Assembly (NCBI GenBank): GCA_016271365.2
Contig: CM028132.1
Location: forward strand, 1,186,543,001 to 1,186,607,000
Direction of reading: 5' to 3'
Source of the DNA: Neoceratodus forsteri
Lineage: Eukaryota; Chordata; Ceratodontiformes; Ceratodontidae
Length of the DNA: 64,000 bases
Below the pieces are notes generated by a model. That model made no database searches. It was not told the origin of the DNA and saw only the letters and a program-made list of their open reading frames with translations. This document shows, in pieces, positions 44,191 to 56,723 of the stretch (position 1 is the first letter of the stretch; every line of letters starts with the position of its first letter). A program made the translations under genes and the position numbers.

Positions 44191-45357
44191 CTGCATGGAA
44201 ATGAATGACAGCATGTGGGCTCAGTTAAGTGTTTGGAAACTTTCTTTCGTTCTTGAAATAATGATTCAGTAATTCAAGGACTGCAATCCTACAGTACTGC
44301 AAATTGCAAGCTTTGAAATGAAAATGGAACTTAGGATCCTGTCCTACAAATACACATTTAGGACTTACACCTGCTGCGCACCCGATGAGCTTTCAAACCT
44401 TCCCTTTAATTAAATCAAAAAATTAGTTTTACAGGTTTCAGACACACTTGAAACCCTAAAGCATTTAAAATGACAAGGTCAATCCCACTTAAAGCATAAT
44501 AGCACTTTCCAATTCTGCTTCGTGGATTTAAATACCTTTAAATTGCTGTTCTGGTCTTTTTCTTATTTTAAACTATTAGTGCTAGGCAGAGTGCGCTGTT
44601 CTTTCAAGCATGTGAAGAAGGCAGGAAATCATATTTAAATGAACAAATATATTTAATTCACATATAATGGCAAATTTAGTTGGACACCACATATTTATCA
44701 TTGCCACACTAGCTAAAAAAACACTAGTAACAATATTCTTGCCGCAGCTTCCTCAGCTGTGTATATTTAATCAAAGAGAAACATTAAGAAAGTGAAGTCT
44801 AAGTATTCATTTACCCATCTTAATCTTAAAAGTGATTTACAGAAGTTGACTTGTGGGATGATGGTATGAAATTCAACTTTTACTGATCCATTATAATGGT
44901 AAATATGATTTTCTACACGTAGACTTCATTGACTTAAGAAAGCTTTAATAATGGAGTTTATATTGACTCATTTTAAAACCAGAGTGAAGAAGCAGAAATA
45001 AATGTATTACTGGTTTTAATACAATTGATTCTAGATAAGGTTAATATAAAGAATGCATCATTAGGTTTTGTCAGGAACACAGATACTGTAATACAAAGAA
45101 AACCCTTAAATTGTATCATTTCTTAAATTGCTCAATATTCAATTTGTAGCCCACTGCAAATGCACTGAACAGTCCAATAAAACAGCTAGAGGTCAAGTAC
45201 TGCTTCCAGGAAAACCATCATTTGTTTTGAAATATTTCAAGAATATTAAAGTTCAGTAAAACTATCTTATGCATGAAAGCTCTGATACATTTCCCTCTTC
45301 TATAACCTTTGGGGACCCATCTAGTTTTTGGTGATGGTACCTAAGCCATAACATGCC

Positions 45358-45650
45358 ATGATAATAACTAATATCCAACATTGTTTTGTGGAAGTCTGGT
45401 CAAACCTGATTGTATTTAACAAGAAGGACAGATGGGAATGCTCTAGATTAAGTACAGTATATTTCGATTTGAGTAAAGCCTTCCACAAAGCACCTTATGG
45501 GAGGTTGTTGTACAAAATAACTAAGCTTATAATGGTCATGTTCAGGCTGCACCCAATTAAAACATGTTCAAGCAAAAGACGATTTACAGTCGCACCATCA
45601 ACCTCATTATTTGTTATCAGTTGTGCTTGGCAATACATGAATTAATTTCT
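45358..45650 (+). mobile_element. old CR1 reverse transcriptase remnant
   Basis: A plus-strand frame reads NIQHCFVEVWSNLIVFNKKD and later VYFDLSKAFHKAPYGRLLYK. These align with the CR1 blocks QHGFVKGRSCLTNL and VDVIYLDFSKAFDKVPH. It is heavily substituted and lacks surrounding element sequence, so it is an ancient fragment. Confidence 0.75.
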
Positions 45651-45999
45651 AAACCACAGGTAAGAGACACAAGAAAAAGTGACCAAAGCAAAACTATAAT
45701 CAAATAAGCATTTCTGTTTTATTAAACAAAAATATCTAATCTAATAAAAACATAGCCTCTAAACTATGAAATAACTGAATTAACATTTATAGTTTCATGA
45801 CCAGACAGTGTTATGATCAGGTACTTTTACTTCTAGTGTTAATATGATAAAGGTTATGAATAAACATCACAGTATAATTAAAAACAGTTAAGAAGAGTAC
45901 TATACACACTTACCTCAAGATAAACAATGATTTAAACACAGACCTTCATGTTCTTTGCCACCACACTGGTATGACTCCCGCCCAGCTTGATCATCATGC

Positions 46000-47910
46000 T
46001 GTAACCCCTCCTACAAATGGGAGTTCCCAAAAAGTCTTCCTTGAGCTTGCCTAAAAGCTCACTGCCAGGCTGGTGTCCTGCGTTTTAGCAGTTTAAATGT
46101 GACAACCAGAGCTTGTATAGCCTCTGTGTACTGTCTCTTTAAGAGCTGCCTAACTGCAGCTTAAGTAATCTGAGAGTGAGCTCTGTTGAAAGATGCAACT
46201 ATTTACTGAAAATCATTTAGAGTGATAATGATAATGTAGTTTGTCTAACCTGCTTTCTTTGTAGCAAGGACTGTTTTGTTTGTCTCCACTATCTTCGTCC
46301 TGGACTGCAAATTGGATCAAACAGTACTGGTGGGACCTAAAATGTAGCCGGACTACAGGAGCTGTCTGAATTCAAAATCTGTAGGAACTTTAGTTTTGAG
46401 CTTTTTTGCGCCTTTTTTCCAACTGAGGGGGGGGCTCTTGCTTTGACTGACAGCCAAATCAGCCAACCAAATCTTTAGGATCTTGGGGAAGTCCCAGGCT
46501 GCTTGCAGTTTTCAGTCAGAACTAAGCTGGAAGCTGAGCAAGAAGGAGCTGAAGTGTTTCTGAGCAGCAATCCTTAGTGGACTCGCACGGGAGAACTCTG
46601 AAAAGGCTATGTTTTTGGCCTGCATGCCGGAGTGCTGCTCCCTGAGAGGGAGAGAAGAGAATTATTTTGGACTAAATCCAAGTTTGTGTGACTAAAGTAA
46701 GCTACTGAAGTGGGCCAGGCTCAACCTGAAGAAGACCGAATATTTTTGCTGAATGTGATTGGCCTGTCAGGAGTTCCAGCTACCCCTAAGCTCCCAGTGT
46801 GTGCAGAGACTTTGCGATTGTGCCCAGGGAGTGGTTTGCCTAGTACAGTAGAATTCCCGTACATGTAAATGTGCTATGAGCTGCCAGTGGGTTGTGAGTT
46901 AGTTCCCCACTGTGTGAACTGTGTTCTGCTTGCTGGAAGCTGTATCCAGCCCAAAATGGACTACTTCCGAACTTGTCTCCATGTGGTCAGGGCTTTGCCA
47001 GACTGGCCCAGCCAGACTACCCACTGCACAGAGAAGCCATCAATGAGAGACTGCCTGGGAATCAGCCCCCTGCTCCACACCTGAACAGGAATGATGCCTC
47101 TGCGACTTGTTTGGGCCCTGCTTCTCCTGGCATTCCAGATCAACCACCTGCAGTCTCGATTTTCGTCCAGCCTGTGTCCAGTCTTGGGTACTGTGAGTAA
47201 ATACCAGGGTAACTCCCTACAACAGCAGCTTAATCTGAGTGTGTCATCTGATTGTTTTGTTGTTTCGTTTCCTTTATGAACTGAGCCCTCTGGCTCCGGA
47301 TTACAAATATTGTGTACTGTGCATGTTGTGTTTTCCATCACAGGGCCCCAACCAGCTGCAACCCCGGGCAACTGTCCTAGCTAGCCCATCTCTTCTCCAC
47401 CTGAGCACACAGAGGTGGACTGTGTGGGGGGACTCAAAGCGCATGCATAACTGCTGAATTGATATAACCTTTAAGCTAATTAACCGGATGTTGCCCCCCT
47501 CCCTTGTTCAAGTCCCCTGAATAAATCAGATCTAACTTTTTGCATGTAATCTGACTGTGGTTCCAGTTTGTGCTCAAAGTACTGTACTGTTGCTATTTGC
47601 TGTGCTTAACCTTGTTTTACAGGGGTTCCCCAGGGTCGAGCCAGAGGAACCAGCCCTGGTGGTAAGTGCAAACAGTGTGGGTACTGTGTGTGTGTACCAG
47701 GGGTATTGTGAAGTGATTATTGTACAGTGTTCAGGCCACTGGGGGAAGAGGGGTTACAGTGTCCGGAGGGATAGGCCCAGGTTAGCTTGACCACTACCAA
47801 CCCTGACCTCCGGGTGCAGGCACCCGTTTCAGAGCTCAGGCCCCTTAACCTGCTACTAGCCAAGCAGGCAGGGGTAGTAGCCCTTGAGATAGCATCACCT
47901 AGGGGTTACA
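46000..47910 (+). mobile_element. solo LTR (1911 bp) of an LTR retrotransposon or endogenous retrovirus
   Basis: The segment begins TGTAACCCCT and ends AGGGGTTACA, exact 10-bp inverted termini of TG...CA type. It is flanked by a 4-bp direct duplication ATGC (45,996-45,999 and 47,911-47,914). A polyadenylation-type signal (CTGAATAAATCAG, about 47,520) lies towards the right, suggesting plus orientation. No gag, pol or env domain is present and no internal primer site is evident, as expected after LTR-LTR recombination. Short open frames inside are not credible. The family is not determined. Confidence 0.85.
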
Positions 47911-47914
47911 ATGC

Positions 47915-48885
47915 CCTTTCAGCTTATATCAGGTAGGAATTGTTAAGGGTCATCTCTATTAGTTTTTTTTTTTGTTTGTTTTTGTTAGCTCATGCTATTC
48001 CATTGCCTTCATGTCTGTGGTCATTAAACGTGGTTTTAAGCTCCCTGAAGACTCTTCACTCTCCTTGAAGGACTGCATATTTTTTCTAGTCCACTTGGTT
48101 ACCTTTGGCCAAAAAGACTGCACTGCATTCAGGCTTCTTGCTCATGTGGGTACCACTTTCTGTCAGGCATGGCTATCTTCTGTTGCATCTCTACTGCATC
48201 TTCGTCTCAAGAGGCAGCAGAAATACACAGTTCTTTACTAATTGTTTTTTTTCCCGTAAGCACTTTTAGCCACCAGAGCCCTGGCAGGTGGCTATGGCCC
48301 TGTGAACGGAGGGACACTCTCTCTCTCCGGTCCCGCTGCTCCTGTGCTAGGTGGTCCCCGGCAGTTCCCCTGCAGATTGCCCCCCGTGGCGGAGCCAGGA
48401 GGAGGTTGCCGGCTTCTTCCCCTCCTGGAGACCCAATCCTGAATCCAGGGACCGCTCCTGGGAGTGGTGTACCATCATTGAGCCTGCCAGGCTAATTTTT
48501 CTTGTTTTTCGCCCGGCCACCCCCCCCCCTCCAACGTAAAGACGTCGGATCAGGCCTCCCAACCAATACTGCCCTCCAGCCACCGCCAGAGAACAGTTAG
48601 CGAGCGGGACACTAGTATCCCCTCCCCCAAGACAGGAGAGCAGTTATCCAGATGCTCAATCCTCTCTCCCCCCTGCTGACCCCCCAGCGGCCTGGGCTCA
48701 TTCCAGAACCCGGGTTGCCGGTGTTGCACAAGGTGTGGCATCCAGCACCTCAACCCTCAGCACCATCGGGTCAGCTACTTATTTATATTAAATGGTTAAA
48801 TGACTATGGTAGGCTTGGCTGGTTAGTCTGGGGCCACACTATATTGCTGGTATTGGAGCAATGCTGCTAAAGTGAGTCTCTAGAA
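47915..48885. other. unassigned, GC-rich in the right half
   Basis: There are poly(T) tracts near 47,966 and 48,246. The right half has C-rich sequence (48,350-48,780) without a recognisable domain. A plus-strand frame at 47,972-48,241 is open for 89 codons but matches nothing I recognise. Confidence 0.45.
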
Positions 48886-50200
48886 ATGGAAATTACATAC
48901 CTACCATAATTCTTGATCTTCTCTTGTATCTTCACCATTCATTACTGCTTGGGTGTTAGCCGGAGGCGCGCACCCGCCATGAAGGTTTTTTTTTTTTGGG
49001 AAGGTCGCCGGCTAGTTGCGCCCCAAGAGCAATGCACTACATGTGCGTGAGGGCGATCGTTAGGCACCGTGAGGCTCCTCCTCCATCCCAGTTCTGTTAG
49101 CTGGAGAGGCGAAAAAATGATAAGACAAAAGGGGAGCGAGGCAAGATATCCGAAGGGTAGGTAAAGGAAAGGATATAAACTGAAAAAGGAATAAGCCGAT
49201 AGACGACAGGAAAGAGGAGAACCTACCCTACGGGACCGCAGGCCTCACTTCTGGAGCTGCTCCGAGGGAGGAACAGATAAGGAAGAAAGAGAAGAAGAAG
49301 AGAAAAGGGGATGTTGGGAGGAGGGAGAATCTCTGCCAAGTTGTGTGGATTTGGCTTGAAGGCTCATAAGCCCGGAACCAAGAAGGGAGCAAGGATCCCA
49401 TTTAGAAAGAACTGATAAAAGGTTCAACTGAGCCTTTACACAGTTTGATACACAAAAGGCAGACTCTCTACACCTCCCGCTATCCCCAAACCCTTACACC
49501 CCAGCTGAGAGCTCACAGACTGCCTAGGCAGAAAATCTGTTCCGAAAGGAGAGCGACCAACTAGGGAGGGAAAGGAAGCCCACTAGCACCTTGTTTTTGT
49601 GCCAACACAGATGTGTGTAGGGAGGAGAAGGGGGGGGTGAGCCCCAGAAAGGTCACCCCCTGTGAAAGGACAGAGTGGGAACTCAGTCTGACTCCCCAAG
49701 GAGGCAAGCAGATCACCAGATCAAGGCAATGGATTGCCAGGACAGCGTTTGACTAGCAAATGCTGGCACAACAGGAGATTTAAACCTGCCAGAGGTGACC
49801 CAGAAAAAGGAACTTAACTAAGAGGAATGATTTCTCTAACTGTGAATTGAACAACATAGCTTAAGAAGGAGCCAAAAGGTCACCCCCAGGGGCAATCAGA
49901 AAGAGTTTCCTTAGGATAGAGATAAATACTACTCTTTCCTCTTCCCTGCCAATAAGAGGATCCTTTCTGAGAGAAGAATGGAAGGCTCAAGAAATGTGTT
50001 TTTTTTTTTCTGCATGAAAAAGAGAGGGGAGGAATGAGCAGGGAGGCTGAGACACCAAAGAAGGAGGCCTGTGAGAGGAAGGTGGACGGGTATCAGTAAT
50101 GAATGGTGAAGATACAAGAGAAGATTAAGAATTACGGTAGGTACCTAATTTCCATATCTTCCCTTGTCAATCTTCATCATTCATTACTGCTTGGGTGAGT
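48886..50200 (-). repeat. DIRS D right terminal repeat, spacer and ICR
   Basis: The inverted end parts lie at 48,886-48,960 and about 50,085-50,155. The complement of the 5' end starts at 50,156 (ATCTTCCCTTGTCAATCTTC). The 1.1-kb spacer between them is purine-rich and non-coding. Confidence 0.82.
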
Positions 50201-50399
50201 ACCAAGCCCCCCCAAAGGGGGACTAGGAAAGCCCTGAGGGAACAACACCCTCAGCCTGCTTCCGGTGAAAAGCAGAAGGAAGAGACCCTGGCCTAAAAGA
50301 CAGGTGTCTAAGGCCGAGGAGAGCTAGGGGAGGTGTCCCTCGGAGACGGAGGAAGCCCCTGTAGAAGCATTCTAGCCCTGGTGGAAAAGAGGCGGTCCC

Positions 50400-52812
50400 T
50401 CAGAAAGCGGAGCGAATCACCCTATGCCGGGCCAGGGGTGACAATCTTGATAGATGAAGCCATGCCGTCCGCCTAATGCAGATTGCTGTCCCTGCAAGCC
50501 TGGAAGCCACCTCACTGGCATCACAGGATGCCCTTGCTTGGTGCCTTGCCAGTTCCAGGCCTATAGCGGAGAGGGCAATAGCTTGTCTGGATTGCTCCGA
50601 ATCAGGCATTGATGCTACGACTTGGGAGAGCATCGGCCATAAATGCCTCCTGTAGGCAGCATGGTGAGCCTGATGTGATGCAATGCATAACATTGCATGA
50701 GAGGAAGAGAACACTCTTTGCCCACAGCAGTCAAACTGTAGGGAATTGCGTCCGGTGGATGGTCGTGCACCAGGCAATGGGGCCCGGAAAGAGTCTCTAG
50801 GGACACCAATCCCATGGGCGGGTTGGGGAGTGTACCCAGAGAATCCAATGGGGCACAATACCTCCTCCTGCAGTCTACCGGGGCTGGAAAAGGGGCAGCA
50901 AGAGACTGCAAGGCACGGATAGATACCTCCTGGAAAGGAATAGGCCAGGATGATACCACCAGATGTTGGGCACTGAATTCCCCAAGGAATTCATGCGTCT
51001 CCCACTCGGTATTGTCACATCTGAGAAAGGCGATATGGAGATCCTTAACCATCCTTGACATGAATCGCTGATAGTCTATGAAATCAGCGTCTGATGAAAG
51101 GTGAGCCAAGGGTTCCTCTCCCTTGGAGGAGGGAGACGAGGAAGGTGAGAAGCTCGAATGTCCAGAGGACTCCTGCGGTGGTGGGGAGATGCGAAACACC
51201 TGCTCATGCATATACCTAACATATAAGGGGAAGGCTTCCGCAGATCCACTGAATGTCTCCCAGGATAACGGGCCCGTAGGACTGACATGGCCTGGGAGGG
51301 AGGGAGATGGCTGCAGAGGAATGGGAGAGGGGCACCTAAAAGAAGGCAACTGCTAAGGCTCTGAAATCCGGTGAACAGAGCCCGAGCTGGCGGGGGCCCG
51401 GATATCAATCCAGGTTGCAAAACGGAACCCTGGGGGAGCGAACCCCGGAAGAGCCTGGATGGGGAACCTCCCCTGTGATGCACCTGGGGATGCAAGAGTC
51501 CAGAAGGGCAACCCCCAGCAATGCAATCAGAGGTGTCCCTTGAGCCCAAGAAGGAGAGACGGGGTTCGGCGCTTCGGCTCCTCCCTATACCCAGAGGGGC
51601 AGAAGGCGGAACTAGACGCCCCTCACCCCGACCCATCAACCCCACAGACTTTGAGGACGCCCTCCTCAACCCCAATGATAGGCTACATCGAACCTGAGGC
51701 CTCCCGAGGGGGGCCCCTGGAGAAAGAACCCCTAGTCCACCCTGAGAAGGCGCGGCAGCACCAGGAACGGCAGCAGCCACAGCCCCTTCCGAGGAGACTG
51801 CCCGCTCCTTAATCCCCAAACCGCCCTCCCCGATGAACTACAGGCCACCCCCAGCTTGAAGATCCTTGGAGGAAGATGGATCTGGGGACTCAGGAATGGT
51901 AACGCTGGATCGCCTGACTCTGCGTTCCAGAAAAGACTCTGACTCCGAGGAATCGGGATGCCAAGTTGGGTCAACCTCTGAATCGTCTGCCTCCGAGGAG
52001 GAGACTAGCAGACGGACCTCGATGCTGGCCACCCCAAGAGTCCCTTGAGAAACAGCACCGCTAGTGGCACTGGAATCAAGCATGGTGCCGCGAGGTGCCT
52101 GCGCATTGCCTGCAGCACCAGAGCCCTGCCCCGATCTGCCTATGGCACCAGCTAGGTCCCAGTCACCGCCTGCGGCACTGGAACCCGACAGCACCACTAA
52201 TGGAGTCGACCGGGCCTGCGGCACTGCGAGTGGCGCCATAAACCAATGCAGCACTGCACACGGCACCGCCTTGATCATTGGCACCGCGAACAGTGCCAGG
52301 ATCCGAGACAGCACCGGAGGGCGACGTCGAGGGTATACCAATGCCGGACCCAGAAACCATGGGCTGCGACAATGGGGGAGCATGCACCTCCGAAGAGGTG
52401 ACTGCCAAGATGGTGTCTCCACCGTGACCCCGGGAGGGACCATGATGTTCCCCCAACACCATGAAAGAAGCCTCCTCCTCGGCAAGGCTTGAAGATGAGG
52501 AGACCTCCTCCTCCTCACCAGACCATATAGGCCTGGGAGGGGACCCAGAGGAAGGGTCTAGAGACCTGGCCTGGGAGGCCCAAGAGCGACGGCGTCCTCC
52601 AAAAGTCGTCGGGGCCTTACCGATTTTGAATGTGCGAACTTCGAGAACACGGCGGTCCATTGAGAAACAAGCGTTGCATCTGTCCATATCATGGTTAGGT
52701 CCCAGGCACCGAAGGCAGACATCATGCCGGTCCATCACAGAAAAATGCCGGCCACAGGGGCACTGACACATAGGGGCACATCCCACTTTCGCTTAGCTCC
52801 CGAACCGGGCAT
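50400..52812 (-). pseudogene. DIRS D gag
   Basis: From a likely start at 52,812 (MPGSGAKRKWD, then a frameshift) comes CQCPCGRHFSVMDRHDVCLR, followed by CLGPNHDMDRCNAC, a Cys/His cluster. A low-complexity Gly/Ala/Ser segment follows (52,500-52,160). An acidic middle (51,349-50,860) has GPLSWETFSGSAEAFPLY, GEEPLAHLSSDADFIDYQRF and RMVKDLHIAF. The C-terminal block (50,858-50,400) reads QAHHAAYRRHLW, SMPDSEQSRQAIALSA, ASEVASRLAGTAICIRRTAW and LARHRVIRSAF. A few frameshifts are present. Gag is recognisable along its full length, as in E. Confidence 0.82.
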
Positions 52813-53193
52813 GATGCGAAAATAACCTAAAATATAGAAAAACTCCTGGCGCCATTGAAAAAGAAAATGGAACGGACTTACCAGAATCAACGGAATCGGG
52901 AAAATAGAACCGGGATGAAGGAGTCGCTTCGAACGACGAACTAGGTGAAATAGTGCACTAGGAAAAACACTCTACACGTGCAGCCTCGATGGCGGGAGAA
53001 ACAGAACTGGGATGGAGGAGGAGTCTGCGGCACCTAACTGCCTCCCCTTGTGCACCACATAGTGCGTCGCTCTTGGGGCGGCGCCGTTGGTGTCGACTCC
53101 TCTCCAAAAAAAAAAAAAAAACTCCCGTGGCGGTTGCACGTCTCCGGCTAACACCCACGTAGTAATGAATGGTGAAGACTGACAAGGGAAGAT

Positions 53194-53929
53194 CAGATTT
53201 CTTGGAGGAACTGCTTCCCTTCCCTCTAGTGCACAGCTTCGGACCCAAAGACTGCGCCTTTCTGAATGAAGTTCCATTCTCCAGCTTATTTCAGTCCATT
53301 CTGCCACCCTTTTCTTCCATTTTGGCTCTGGCTGAGCACTTCTGACTAAAACCAGAGTTATTTCTGCTCCATCTCTCTCCTTCTCCAGAGTGCTTTCTTC
53401 TAACTTAAGATGTTTAGTTTGAAAAAAAAAACCCAAAACATCCTGGTTTGCGTCATCAGACATACACCAAAACATTTGGAACACGAGCTCTGTAGTGAGG
53501 CAGATTTGTGTTCTGGCCAACAGGAATATAAGAGCTCCACTGCCTCTCCTGCTATAAGTAAGGCAGAACAGAACTTACAAGCCTTGATGCTATGGTGGCT
53601 GAGCCTCGAAAGAAATCTCTAAGTGATCTGTTTAAATAAGTTTATTTTTTCCCCTCAGGCTGAAGGCTACAGGTTTGGTCAGAGCTCATTCAGACTTACG
53701 TCCACTATGCTCGCTTGATTAGTTACAGGTGGCCCTTATGCCCCAAAATGTATCTAGGTTATGTTTAAATACATTCATTGATGAACTGCCTATTACTTAC
53801 TAATGATAATTCGTTCCAGATAGGCACAACTCTCTGACTGTACCAATTATATCTTCTAACCAGGTTACACTTCTTTGCTTTTAGCTGAAACGGATTTGTC
53901 AGAGTATTGTATATCTGATCTTTTAATTC
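53194..53929. other. unassigned sequence right of DIRS D
   Basis: A poly(A) run lies at about 53,422-53,431, and a TTATTTTTTCCCCTCAG string at about 53,642-53,659 resembles a plus-strand splice acceptor. No exon with recognisable protein follows. I see no gene. Confidence 0.45.
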
Positions 53930-54139
53930 TAGGCCCAAATTCTCCCGTAGTTCTTTATCTCATAGAGCTTTATAAAGAAGACACATCACCTCGCGTTCTC
54001 CTGTATTCTAGGGAATACAAATCCAGCTCTCTCAACGTGCCATCAGAATCCATCCCGTTTAAGCCCTTGATGGTTCTGGTATCTTTTTGTTGCACTCTCT
54101 CAATTTTGTTGATTTCACTATATGCTTTATAAGCAGAAA
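53930..54139 (-). mobile_element. CR1-i fragment (C-terminal ORF2 region)
   Basis: On minus it contains GGCACGTTGAGAGAGCTGGA and a frame resembling LDLYSLEYRRTRGDV, typical of the end of CR1 ORF2. It is short and decayed. Confidence 0.65.
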
Positions 54140-54645
54140 GAAGGACTATTAGTAAGAATTAGAAACTGGTTCATTCACAGGAGGCAGATTGTGATGTTGG
54201 GGTGGGGGGGGAGGTGGGGACGAGTGACAGACTGGAAGGGTTCCAAAGATGTCAGTTCTGGGACTACTTCTGCTTATCATATTTATTAGTGACTTAGAAT
54301 TGGGGAGTACTCACCATTTAGGCAGGTTTGCAGATGACACAAAGCTAGCAAGGGTGGTCAACAGTTAAGAGGAGTGTTTACAGCAGAACTTGGGTAAACA
54401 GGACTATTGATCAGACAGACAGCAGATGCAGGTCAATGTTGGGAAGTGCAAAGTAATGCACCTGGTGACCAGAAACAGAATATACTTACAAATTAAGTGA
54501 TACAGTACTGGATCATGTGGTAGAGCAGGAGAAAGACTTTGGGGTTACTATAGCCACATCTTTGAAAATGTCCACACAATGCTTAGCAACAGCCAACAAA
54601 GTCAAGACAATGCTAAGTTCCAAAGCTTAAAGAAGCCACAATAAT
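54140..54645 (+). mobile_element. CR1-j reverse transcriptase fragment
   Basis: Plus-strand traces of the late reverse transcriptase are visible: TCAGTTCTGGGACTACT (VLGPL-like), ATATTTATTAGTGACTTAGA and GGTTTGCAGATGACACAAAG (FADDTK), then GGGAAGTGCAAAGTAATGCA. It is heavily broken and abuts the unrelated CR1-k. Confidence 0.75.
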
Positions 54646-54649
54646 GGTA

Positions 54650-55651
54650 AGAAAAAGTAAAGCAGAGACAGAGCTGACAACAGCAAAGGGGATCAAGAGG
54701 GGGAGACAATCTTCTTTAGGTACATTAGGGAAAGAAGGACAACTAAATAGGGTACACTCAGATTAAAGAAGGAAGGGACATGGACTGTGGATAATGTGAA
54801 AAATGGCTGATATACTGAATGTGTATTTTTGTTCAGTATACACCGTGGAGGAGGGGATGAGTCACTATCAGGATGTGGATCGTAGCCCAAAGGGGGGTGG
54901 GAGTGTAGTTGGGACCAGATTTAGAAGAAAGGGTGCTCAGGGGCCTCAAAACCCTGAAGGGGGACAAACCTCTGGTCCTGATGGACTGCACCCTAGACTG
55001 CTGAAGGAGGTGGGGGAGACACTAGCAGAGCCACCAACAAATCCGTTCAACCGATCTCTGGAGATGTGGGTGGTTCCAGCAGTCTAGAAGGTAGCTAATG
55101 TGGTGCCTCTTCACAACAGTGGGGATAGGGACGACCTGGGAAACTGCGGACAGGTCAGTCAGGCTGCTAGAAACCATATTTAACCCTTGCTGTGCTATGG
55201 ACTGACATAACAGTCCAGAATTACTGTGTGTTCTAATTCTGTCAGCAGCCTTAGGGTTAAAGAACAAACTGGAATTCTTGGAAGCAAATGGGTTCAGAGC
55301 AGGAGGCAGCATGGGTCTGCAGCAAGAAGATCTTTCCAAACTAAACTTATTGACTTCTTTGATTGGACAGTGCACTGAGGCCAAGCAGTGGATGTGCTGT
55401 ACTTTGACTTTAGCAAGGCCTTTGATTGTGTTCCACACAAAAGGCTAATAAAAACTCTAGGTGACCTTGGGGTAGGGAATAAACTGAACCAAGTCAGTAG
55501 AGAACAGGCGGGGAGGCAGGATTCAGAGGGCGGTCACCCATGGAGCACACTCACAGTCCAGGGGAGTCACAAATGGGGTAGCACAGGGATATATTCTGGA
55601 ATCAACGCTCTTCAATATCTTCATTTGCGATATATGAGAGGAGATCCAGAA
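54650..55651 (+). mobile_element. CR1-k left part (reverse transcriptase), split by DIRS E
   Basis: Plus-strand landmarks are YFCSVYTVEEG, SGPDGLHPRLLKEVGETLAE and VDVLYFDFSKAFDCVPHKRL. The copy ends at FNIFICDI-like sequence at about 55,640, where DIRS E begins. The continuation (EILFADDTKICSRVD) is at 60,054. Confidence 0.85.
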
Positions 55652-56680
55652 ATGGAAATTACGTACCTACTGTAATTCTGATCTTTCTCTGCATCTTCAC
55701 CATTCATCACCTTTGGGTACTTGGCCAGAGGTCATGACCCCACAGGAGCTATTTTTCTTTTTGGATGCATGGAGTCGGTGCACCATTGGTGCCGCTCTTG
55801 AGGCCGACGCACTGCGTGGCGCTCACGGGTTAGCCGTTAGGTGTTGTTGACTCTGCCCTCCTGCCAGTTCTGAGTTACCATAGTGGTTAGAAAAAGGGTT
55901 GGGAGGGTGGCACAAGGAAGTCCAAGGGACAGACAAAGGAAAAGATATCAAACTAAAAGGCGAAATAAACGACTGAGAGGACAGAAGAAGTTCGAAGACT
56001 AAGGGGGATTGGGTGGGGCCCCAATCTCTGGAAGTAGAAAAGGAGGTGGGAGGGTTAAGGATTTTAGAAGTAAGGAAAAAATTGAAGGGGGGGGGGGGAG
56101 ACAGATGATACATACCCTGTAACATTGACCTGTCTCCAGTTTATATAGGAACTGCGAAGGAGTAGCCAAGAGGCTAACTGCCAGAATTGCAGGCACAGAA
56201 TTACTGGCACAAACTCTTCAAGCAGAATTGGCTATTCTGAAAGAAAAGACAGGAAAACAGGGATATGTCCCCCAAAAGGAGATTTTGGTGCAAAAAACCT
56301 AGTTTCTTAAATTAACTGCGGTTATGTCCACAGGACAAGGAAATCAAGTTGATGGGGAGAAGGAAGAAAGGGGCACACTGCCAACCCCACCTCACAGGGT
56401 GGAGCCGGGCACTGAAGAAGGACTGCCCTTAATCCTGACCACTCTACCCCTAAAGAAAACTATCCCCATGTGCTCCTGCCTACTCCGGGCCCTGACTAAC
56501 AGAAAGGAGGAGGCAAGAGAGGGGCAGAGGAGGGGGACCCGAGACTGACGCCCGGGGATGGCGGGTGAGACTGTGATGAATGGCGAAGATGCACAGAAAC
56601 CTCAGAATTACGGTAGGCATGTAATTTCCATATCTTATCTGTGTCAATATTCACCATTCATCACATTTGGGTGAATGCCA
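55652..56680 (-). repeat. DIRS E right terminal repeat, spacer and ICR
   Basis: The outer repeat at 55,652-55,740 and its inverted copy ending at 56,631 (GCATGTAATTTCCAT) enclose an approximately 830-bp non-coding spacer with a poly(G) run at about 56,088-56,098. At 56,632 the complement of the 5' end begins (ATCTTATCTGTGTCAATATT). Confidence 0.82.
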
Positions 56681-56723
56681 AGCCCCCCCAAAGGGGGTTT
56701 ATAACTCTAAGGGGCTGAGTCCC

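Larger units (their letters stand above)
43632..45995 (-). other. low-repeat intronic sequence around the PDIA5 exon
   Basis: This is the longest stretch in the window without young transposons. It is AT-rich. Apart from the exon at 44,056-44,190 and an old CR1 remnant at 45,358-45,650, I see no other exon. Confidence 0.55.
48886..53193 (-). mobile_element. DIRS1-like element D, gag-only
   Basis: A 4.3-kb element with complete termini. The 5' repeat ends at 53,193 (minus: ATCTTCCCTTGTCAGTCTTC). Gag spans 52,812-50,400, followed by a non-coding tail. The ICR is centred at 50,155/50,156, and the right terminal repeat begins at 48,886 with its extension (ATGGAAATTACATACCTACC). About 230 bp of the right repeat match the 5' end in inverted orientation. 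No reverse transcriptase, RNase H or recombinase is present between gag and ICR, so mobility would depend on another element. Confidence 0.88.

Noticed and set aside
44020..44208. Plus-strand open frame of 62 hydrophobic residues over the PDIA5 exon
   Set aside because: It is the antisense shadow of the exon; the minus-strand reading has splice sites and a protein-family match.
47091..47279. Open frame with a hydrophobic N-terminus resembling a signal peptide inside the solo LTR
   Set aside because: Only 62 codons, no family match, embedded in LTR sequence with no conserved domain; most likely accidental.
53640..53700. Possible plus-strand exon after an acceptor-like TTTTTTCCCCTCAG
   Set aside because: No protein-family match and no donor at a plausible distance; the host gene is on the other strand.
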